Origin: Tamarix chinensis
Taxonomy: Eukaryota; Streptophyta; Magnoliopsida; Caryophyllales; Tamaricaceae
NCBI GenBank assembly: GCA_030549775.1
Contig: CM060172.1
Coordinates: 2,106,123 to 2,170,122, forward strand
Length of the DNA stretch: 64,000 nucleotides
Reading direction: 5' to 3'
Below the pieces are notes generated by a model, which searched no databases, was not told the DNA's origin, and saw only the letters and a program-made list of their open reading frames with translations. Made by a program: the position numbers and the translations under genes. Below are positions 49,001 to 58,000 of the stretch, piece after piece; within the stretch, counting starts at the first letter, position 1; each line of letters opens with the position of its first letter.

Positions 49001-52000
49001 AATAGGGAGCAACAACTTCTAATATTCTGCCCCTTATTCAATTTAACTAACTGAGACTTTATTCTCCTAATATCTAGTAAATTAATGACTAGATTTATTG
49101 ACCTTTTCTACACTCCCCCTCAAGTTGGCGCATAAATATCAATCATGCTCAACTTGCCAACAAAAAACTAAAAATTAGACTCGAATAAACCCTTTGTTAG
49201 AATATCTGTTGTCTGTTGAGCAGTGGATACAAATGGTAGATAGATCACTCCCTCCTCAAGCTTCTCCTTTATATAATGTCTATCAATCTCAATATGTTTC
49301 ATTCGATCATGTCGTTTAGATTATGTGAAATGCTTATGGCTGCCTTGTTGTCACAGTATAACTTCATAGGCTTGCTTACAGGTAGATGTAACTCTCTAAT
49401 AATCTGGCTGAGCCATATTAGCTCACAAATCCCTTGAGCCATGGCTCAAAATTCAACTTCAGCAGTGTTCCTTGCCACCACACTTTGCTTCTTGCTCCTC
49501 CAAGTGACTAAGTTCCCCCATACATATTTACAATAACTAGAAGTAGACTTCCTACCTTCAATTGATCCTGTCCAGTCTGCATCAGTGAAAGCTTCAATTC
49601 CCCTCTGCTCATTTTTCTTGAAGAACAAACCTCGCCCAGGTGACCCTTTCAAGTGCTTGACAATCCTGTATGCAGCATTCAGGTGTTCTGTGCATGGGAA
49701 ATGCATAAACTAACTAACCAAACTAACAGTAAAGGCAATATCAGGACGAGTATGGGAAAGATAAATTAACTTTCCAACCAACCTTTGACACTTGGCTGCA
49801 TCAACAGTGATGTAGGAGCATCCATTATCCAATATATTAATTTAGTTGTTAATTTCTCTAAGTTAGGGGGACATAAAAACCTCCTCACTTGGACTAATTA
49901 GTTTAACTAAACCCCAAGCCATAAAAGCCATGCAAAACTTCAATCCAGCCACCACCTTTTGCACCTTAGTGGCTCATTTTTTTTGGCTTAAATGGCTCAC
50001 TACCCAGCCAAGGATAGGCTACAGTTCAACTCCCACAATAGCAGCCCCAACAGCACTTTTCTGGGCAAATGTGGGCACTAGCAGCAGCAACAGCTATAAG
50101 TATCATAGGGGGCAGGCCTTTTTTGGAAGAAAAGAAACCTATGCTTAGGCTATGATGGCATTTTAGGCTTGCAGCAGAAAAGTTACTTTCTGCTTTATGC
50201 TTTTAATAATGTTTTTAGTCTTTAGCATAAAAGCTACTTTTACTTTTTGCTTTTAATGATGTTTTTAGCTTAGTCTAGCTTATCAACTTGTAAGGAGCCT
50301 CTCAAGTCAGATGTAAGACATTGGGAAGGTCCCAAACAATTCTGATTTCTTTGTTTCAGCTAGTACAAAGTCAACTTTAGTTTTGGTTAGGATTAAACTA
50401 GTTAAAGTTAGTCTCTTTGACAACTAACTAGTTTGATTAGTTAACCAAACCAGTCCTTTTTTTTTGTTGAGTTGTATTACAACTAAATGAGACCCAACAC
50501 TCTCCTATAAGTGTTGGGCTCACACTTGAATGAAAACAACTCAGAATTTGGCTATCTTATTTCTCTCAGCAGAAATCAATCACCTTCAACTCTAGTGCAT
50601 GAGTTTGAAGTTTGAATCCTAAAATCTCACAAGATTTATCCTAAGTGTTGAAACCTTAGGTGGTTCTTGTTAGTATATGATCTAAGGAGGTACCAAAGAT
50701 CATATTCAACCCATTTTCTTCACCCTCTTCTCTGTTTTCTTATTTAGTTATCCCCCATTGATAACAACCTTCCTAACTTGACCCAATTTGTATTGGCATA
50801 TGCATCAAACAGGCAGACTTTCTTCATACGCCCTTAATTTTGTATTAGCATCTATTGGTGTAGCCACTAGTTTACAACCACTCAAACTAGTTTCGTGAGA
50901 AAGATCTACCACATACTTCCGTTGAGTCACCATAATACCTTTTCTTGATCTAGCTACTTCCATTCCTAGAAAATATTTCAGAGCTCGCAAGTCCTTGATC
51001 TCAAATTCTCTGGCTAAGCCAGTCTTTAAGTGATCCATCTCTCTCAAATCATTCCTTGTAACAATGATATCATCCACATACACAATCAACACTGATATTT
51101 TTCCATCTATTGAGTGCCTTGTAAACATTGTATGGTCACCTTGGGCTTGAGCATATCCATGTCTCTTCATAGATCTAGTAAAAATTTCAAACCAGGCCCG
51201 AGGAGACTGCTTTAAACCATAAAGTGCCTTTTTCAGCCTACACACCTTCGAGCCAAACTTCTCTTGAAAGCCTGGTGGTGGTGTCATGAATACCTCTTCT
51301 CTTAGCTTGCATTCAGAAATGCATTTTTTACATCCAATTGGTCCAAGGGCCAATCAAGGTTTGCAACAATAGATAGAAGAATTCAAATGGTATTTAGTTT
51401 TGCCACAGGAGCAAATGTTTCGGTTTAGTAAATTCCATAGGTTTGTGTAAAGCCCTTTACTACCAACCGTGCCTTGTATCTCTCAATAGTGTCATCAGCC
51501 TTGTACTTTAAAGTGAATACCCACTTACATCCAACAGGAGACTTTCCTCTTGGTAAATTGACAACTTCCCATGTCTTATTTTTCTCAAGAGCACTCATTT
51601 CTTCAAGGATTGCCTTCTTCCACTCTGGAACAGTTAGAGCATCCTGAACATTCTTAGGAATTTCTACAGAAGATACATGAGTGGAGAAAGTAGAGAAGGA
51701 GGGTGAGAGATGTTTAAAACAAACAAATTTTGATAGTGGATACAAAGGATGACTAGTACAGGATCTTGTTCCTTTTCTAGTGGTAATAGGAAGGTTCAAA
51801 TTTGAAACAAAGGTGCTATCTTGAGATAATTGATTTCAGGGAGAAGGGGAGATACTTACAGAGGTAGGAACTAGCCTCGGTGCAGATTCATGGCAATGCA
51901 AAGAGCGTGTGAAATCCTGCTCTTTATGAGAAGTTCTCCTAGAGTATATCTACCCAAAGTGTCTGTTAGTCTTAGGGCCTAATTCTGTTTCAATGGAGTG

Positions 52001-55000
52001 ATCAGATGAAGGAACAATGGAGTCATCTCTTCCTTGTTGATTAAGAGGGCTAAAAGATTGGTTTTCATGCTCCTGATTTGAAGGAAGATTCTTTTCAGAA
52101 TTAGAATGTAAACATGGGTTGTTTCTATTACTTAATTCATCCACCAGCTTCACCCCACTCTCCCTATGTTCCTGTTGATCATGCCGGTCCATAACAACAG
52201 TATGGGGCTATGTTTCAAAAGAGTTATTGTCACTGGTGCTACTAGTGGTGAATTTAAGATCCAGATCATGCAAAACCCCCCTGAAAATAAATCCTCTCCT
52301 AAAGTCTCCCCCTGCGGATGAGGTATAAATATGGCCGTGTTTCAAAGAATTTGACATCCATAGTGATAAAGGTTTTCTGGGAGACGGGATCATAGCATTT
52401 ATAGCCCTTTTTAGTAGGAGAATATCCCAAAAAGACCCATCGTTTGGCCCTAGCATCATGTTGATCACCCTTGTTTTTAAGGATAAAGGCTGTACAACCA
52501 AAAATTCTTACAGGGAAGGTACTAGACAATCGATTATTAGGAAAGTGATGATTGAAAGTATCCAAGGGCATTTTAAAATTTAGGACCTTAGATGGCATAC
52601 TGTTAATCAAGTAAATAGCTATAAGAATGGAATCTCCCCATAAATATTTTGGGATATAAGTGGTGAATCTAATGGCACGAGAGACCTCTAGGATATGTCT
52701 GTTTTTATGCTTAGCTACCCCATTTTGTTTTGGTGTATTATTATATAAGCTTTGATGGATTATTCCCTTGTTTAAGAAGGAATTTCCAAGTGTTGCATTG
52801 AATAATTCTCTTCCATTGTCACTTCTAAATATTTTAATGGTTGTGTTAAACTGGGTTTGAACCATATTATAAAAATTCCTAAATATATCTGTTACTTCTG
52901 ATTTTCTTTCATTAAAAGTACCCAGCCCATTCTAGTGTGATCATTAGTGAAAGTAACAAATCATATTTTTCTTGAAGTGGTTGGGATCCATGAGGGTCCC
53001 CAAACATCACTATGTATGAGAGTGAATGGTGCGGTGGATTTATAGGGTTGGGCAGGATAGATAGATTTATGATGTTTAGCTAAAGTGCATATTTCACATT
53101 GAAAAATAGAAGGATCTTTATTAACAAATAGTTGTGGAAACAATTGTTTTAGATATTGAATACTGGGATGTCCTAATTGAAGATGCCACAACATTATTTC
53201 ATGGTTATAAGAACTAGAAGGAGACTTAAAACATGAATTATGAGCAGAGGGCCAAGATTTTGAATCACCCTCAAACTGACAGAGTCCATCAACCTTCTTA
53301 GCGTTGCCAATCATCCTCCCCAAAACTAGATCCTGAAATTCACAGTGTGAAGAATAAAAATTAACTCGACATTGAAGGTCACAAGTCAACTTACTAATAG
53401 AGAGTAGATTGCAGGACACTTTAGGAACATGAAGGACATTATCAAGAGATAGTAAAGGAGTGAGTTGGATAGATCCCATGCTAGCAACAATAGAGAATGA
53501 TCCATCTGCAACCTTGATTTTGTTATTTCCAGTTCAAGAACGATAAGATTTGAAAAATTGGGAGCAGTTTGTCATATGATATGTTGCTCCAGAATCAATT
53601 ATCTAGACAAATGTAGACATGACATTATAGGAGATGGAATAGTTTATATTACCTTGATGAGCTAGAGAACAGGAAGAACTAACAGGAAACCGTGAGGATT
53701 GAAGAATTTTTAGGAGATGCTATACTTGTTCTTGAGTGAGTGGAGACTCCCCTAAATTAAATTGTTGTTCTTGAGTTTTATCTGTGGTTGTTTGCATTGC
53801 TTTGCTGTCAGAATTTCCTTGAGTTAGGTGGTTTCAAGTGAGGGTGTAGTTTCCAACACTTTTCCCTAGTATGCCATGGCTTTCTGCAGTGATCACACCA
53901 TGGTTTCTTCCTCCTCTCACCATCTGTACTAGAGCCACGTGTAACCAGAGCAGAGCTCTCCAATTCTGGACCAGTAGTTAATTGTTGAGCGTGCAACATA
54001 ACCTTCTTCTGAGCCTCATCTTGCCTTAGCTCTGAAAATACTTCTCTTATGCCTAGCAGCGGCTTTCTTCCCAAGATTCTTCCTCTTACTTCATCTAAAT
54101 TATGGCTGACTCCAGCCAGGAACATATAAACTTGATCATTCACTTCACGCTTCATAAATCGAGCACAGTCCTTCGAATTCTCCCACTTGTCATCATAACA
54201 TTGATCTAATTCCTGCCACCAAGTTACCATCTCATTATAGTAGGTGGTTATATCTCTGTCTCCTTGTTTTGAACGTCATAGTCTAGACTTTAATTCAAAT
54301 ATTTGAGATGAGTTCTCTAGATCTGAGTATATGACATGAATGGAGTCCTGGATTTCCTTTGCGGTTTGCATGAACATGTGTGGTTTTGTAATAGACCCTT
54401 CCATTGAATTGAGTAGCCACACACTCACCAAGGAATTTTCAGACCTCTAGGTTTTAAATTTGGGGTCACTTTCCTCTGGTTTTCTCTCCTCATCAGTGAG
54501 ATACCTAAGCTTCCCACATCCATCAATGGCTAATTTGACAGATTGTGCCCATTCTAAATAGTTTCTTCCATTCAATCTATAAACTGTAATTTGGAAGGAT
54601 GAGGGAGCAGCAATACTGTCATTGCTATTGGTTGCCATGGAGTTGGCTGGGGTCTCTTCTGATGATGCCATTTTTCGCGGCCTAGTTTTTTTCTAGTTTC
54701 TATGGCACTAATACCATGAAGTTATGGAGAGTAAGAACATATACTTTTTCTCTCTTATTTATGATGTTATACACGGATACACCTATATATAGGCAGAAGA
54801 TATGGAAAAGGTATAGTCAACAGTAACAAACTCCTAAAAACTCTAACAAACAAAAAATAACAGATCCTAGGAAATAGGCACCAACAACTTCTAATATTTT
54901 TCCCTTTATTCAGTTTAACTAACTGAGACTTTATTCTCTATTCTCCTAATATCTAGTAAGTTAACGACTAGATTTATTGACCTTTTCTACAGCTTATTCT

Positions 55001-58000
55001 CTTTGGAAGATTTCATCAATATGTTGAACAATTTGCCTTTTTATTCATGCATCTACATTTTCCTCAAGTTGAGTTCTTAGATTTTCCCCTTCACTAGGAG
55101 TGGGGCTATTAGATAATCCTATCACCAAAAGATTTTTAGATGGGATGAAGTTCATAGGATTCCTTAAATGGACTAACCTTTTGCATCATTTTCTCCTGCT
55201 AATTGTGCTGGATACTCTAAATGGGATGGTTCAGTGAATCTGCCATAGGAACATTTAGCATATTATACTGATGGAAAGGAAAAAATAGAAAAGAGTATAA
55301 TTGAAAATTTGTGGGGTTATTAGGTCATATGTAACTTATTGTTTATTTTCATGTTTCTGGCAGTTTACTTTGCAAATACTTGATCCAATTTGTTCCTCTT
55401 TTTGCTGTTTCTCATAGTCAGGTGCTCTTAGAAATTTGCAAATTATACTTTGTTCTAATGGGGTTGGATTTGCTCTTCAAGAAATACAACATATGAAAAT
55501 GGATAATTGACCCCTTTGTTTGCAGAAAAAAGCAATGGATGATTTCATACTATCTAAAGAGTGTTCTTTACGGCCAGGGGTTGAAAGGTGAGCAATTATG
55601 CACCTGCAACTTCAAGTTGGGATTTACATGTGAATTCCTTATGATAGTGGACTTTTGTGAAGCTGTTTAGCGATATGCAATAAGACTACGCTTTTAAGTC
55701 TGCCAATCAAAACAAGAAAGAAAGTAAGCATTCCCCCCTTTCCTGATCCAAAGGTAAATATGTATATATAATTATAATTATAATTCATAATTAAAAAAGA
55801 ACCCCGGCATACCCAAGGATGGTAACTAGGCTAGCTATCATGTACATTAAAAAAAGGGGATCTCCAACATTAATTATACTTAAAACCCTAGTCTTGTGTA
55901 CATGATTGTAAAATTACTAAAATTACATAAAAAAACATATTGAGGCACTATTAGGTTATGTCGCAAAGTTAAGTTGGGCCTATGAGTGGTTTCTTAACAT
56001 AACCATATAAACATCTAACTTGATCCTTTTAACGTTGTCTTTAATGTCAAGATCCTAGGCCGGCGCATCTTGAGGCTGGAGTGCCAAGCCCACAAAAAGA
56101 TAGATTCGATAAGCTTAGGCTCCCAGGGTGCTTCTTATGCTGTTGTGCCGAGGCCACTGAGCCCACATAAAGATGGATGCTTAAAGGCTTGGTTGATCTG
56201 CATTAGCCAACTAGTTATTTTATCAGGCCTCATCCTTAGTTAATGCAATTGAGGAATGACTATGGAGGCTGAGAGGCTTGGTTTAGGGTGGTGCAATTGG
56301 ACCAATCTAGTCACTTGATCAAGCATCATCCTTAGTTTGCACAGGTGATTAAGAATATGAAAGGTACTTACAACAATGAATAATAGAAATACACAAAGGA
56401 AGAAAAGTAACTGACATTTTATAAAATGATAAGTAACATAAGTCGTTGTAAGGGTGCATTGGTTGAACACCCTTACAAAGAAGCCTATTGGCCATAATAA
56501 TAAAAGGAAAAAAGACAAATCACTAATCCTTTATGTCTACATCTTTCTCTTTGCTAGCCATAAAAGCACCGACCTCCTCCTCACCATCAAGTTCTTCCTC
56601 ATTGTTGACCTCCTCAGCATTGTTCTGAAATCTTCTCAAGATTGTAGGTGGAGTTAGCTTGTTCATTGGGTTAACACAACTTATTTGTAATAATCATGAT
56701 AAGTTGATCATGTGTGCATCCATTAGCCATAGGTATAATACTCATTATAAAGACCGGTCTCATGTTAGCAACAACTCGATTAATCTTAGATTGCACCCCC
56801 TGCTGGAGCTTCTTGAATGACCTAGCAACTTCCTCCAACTTCTTATCTAAATCATCCCATTCATATAAGCTTTTTTCTATGCCTCAACCTCGTGATGAAT
56901 CTTATTGGTCTATACCCTTTGCTTCTTGCCCCAAGCTTTTCATCATATAACAATAGTTATTTATTGGTGTTGGTGTTGAGCTTGTCCAAGTGTTTCACCT
57001 GCTTGTCCAAGACTTGCAACACTCTCCTAGCTCTTTAATTTTTATTTGGTCCTTGATCCACTTCTTCTCCTTAGACAACTGAGTTGTCCACTACTTCTTT
57101 GTTTTGAGCTCACCTTCCTGACTGTTGATCAAACTTTGACTTTAGTGGCAACATCTTTCTTCAAAGTGGCACGATCTAACTCTTAAGTGGTGTTGTCTTT
57201 TCAAAGTCTCTTGGAAACACCGATTAACCTTCACCCTTATGGCAATTTGCTGTAGTAGAAAGCACATGATAAAAATTATATTTAAAAATTGCATACAAGA
57301 AAGTCTTAAAAAGTAAAGGGAGGGTTAGAAACCCAAACTAGGATGCTAAGTTCTTATCACTTTGCAATGATGTGCACCTCTTTATCTTGAGATATTGTGA
57401 TAGCCTTAGCAAGAGACAAGCCAATGTCTTCTTCTAATGACTCTCTAAGAAGAAAGTATCCTTAGGAAGCGGTATTGTGACACCATGGCTGGTTAACTCT
57501 TCCATATGCACCTCTTTGGACTTTAACTTAGGGTGCTCTCCCACCGTTTCCTCTTTGGGAGCTTCCAATCTAAAGTTAGAAATGTTAGACCCCCATTTCT
57601 TTTGATTAGCGATTCAGAGACTTTGGTTTGGTGTTATTAGTAGCTCCCTTTAGCGATGGATCATTACCATCTCCTTCCTAAATGCCCCTTCCTGTCTGTC
57701 ATTTGCTCCCACAACCTCACCAACCTGCGTTTCTTCTTGGTCTAGTTGGTTCCCCGTAGGAGAAGGGAACCTTTGGGAGATCTTCTTATAGATTAGTTTG
57801 AAGGGGAGGGTCCTCTTGTTGATTAGTTTGAAGGGGAGGTGAGGTGACCCCTTAGTAGTAGGAACTTCCTTATCATCTTGCCCAATAGAAGCAGTAGAAG
57901 GGTCGACGTATTTAGTAACGTTTCCAAGAGATGTCTCAGCCTTTGCAACATATGGATTGGGTGAGTAAGGAACTATTAGTGTAGTTTCCTTGGTAGGAGA

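Larger units (their letters stand above)
48844..54991 (-). mobile_element. Nearly complete Ty1/copia element (copia-2), 6148 bp, in intron 5
   Basis: It has LTRs of 269 and 275 bp (48844-49112 and 54717-54991) with TG...CA ends and a perfect GCTTA duplication (48839-48843 and 54992-54996). On the minus strand, primer-binding site, gag, protease, integrase, reverse transcriptase, RNase H and polypurine tract follow in copia order. The LTRs differ by about 20 substitutions plus two indels, near 8%, so the insertion is old (a few million years at usual plant rates, inference). Stops and frame shifts in gag and pol and a lost integrase Glu make it inactive. A 1 kb sequence is inserted before RNase H. 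Confidence 0.93.

Noticed and set aside
50600..50640. SINE with a pol III B box (GTTTGAATCC) in the insertion of copia-2
   Set aside because: No convincing A box at the right distance and no A- or T-rich tail at the insertion end.
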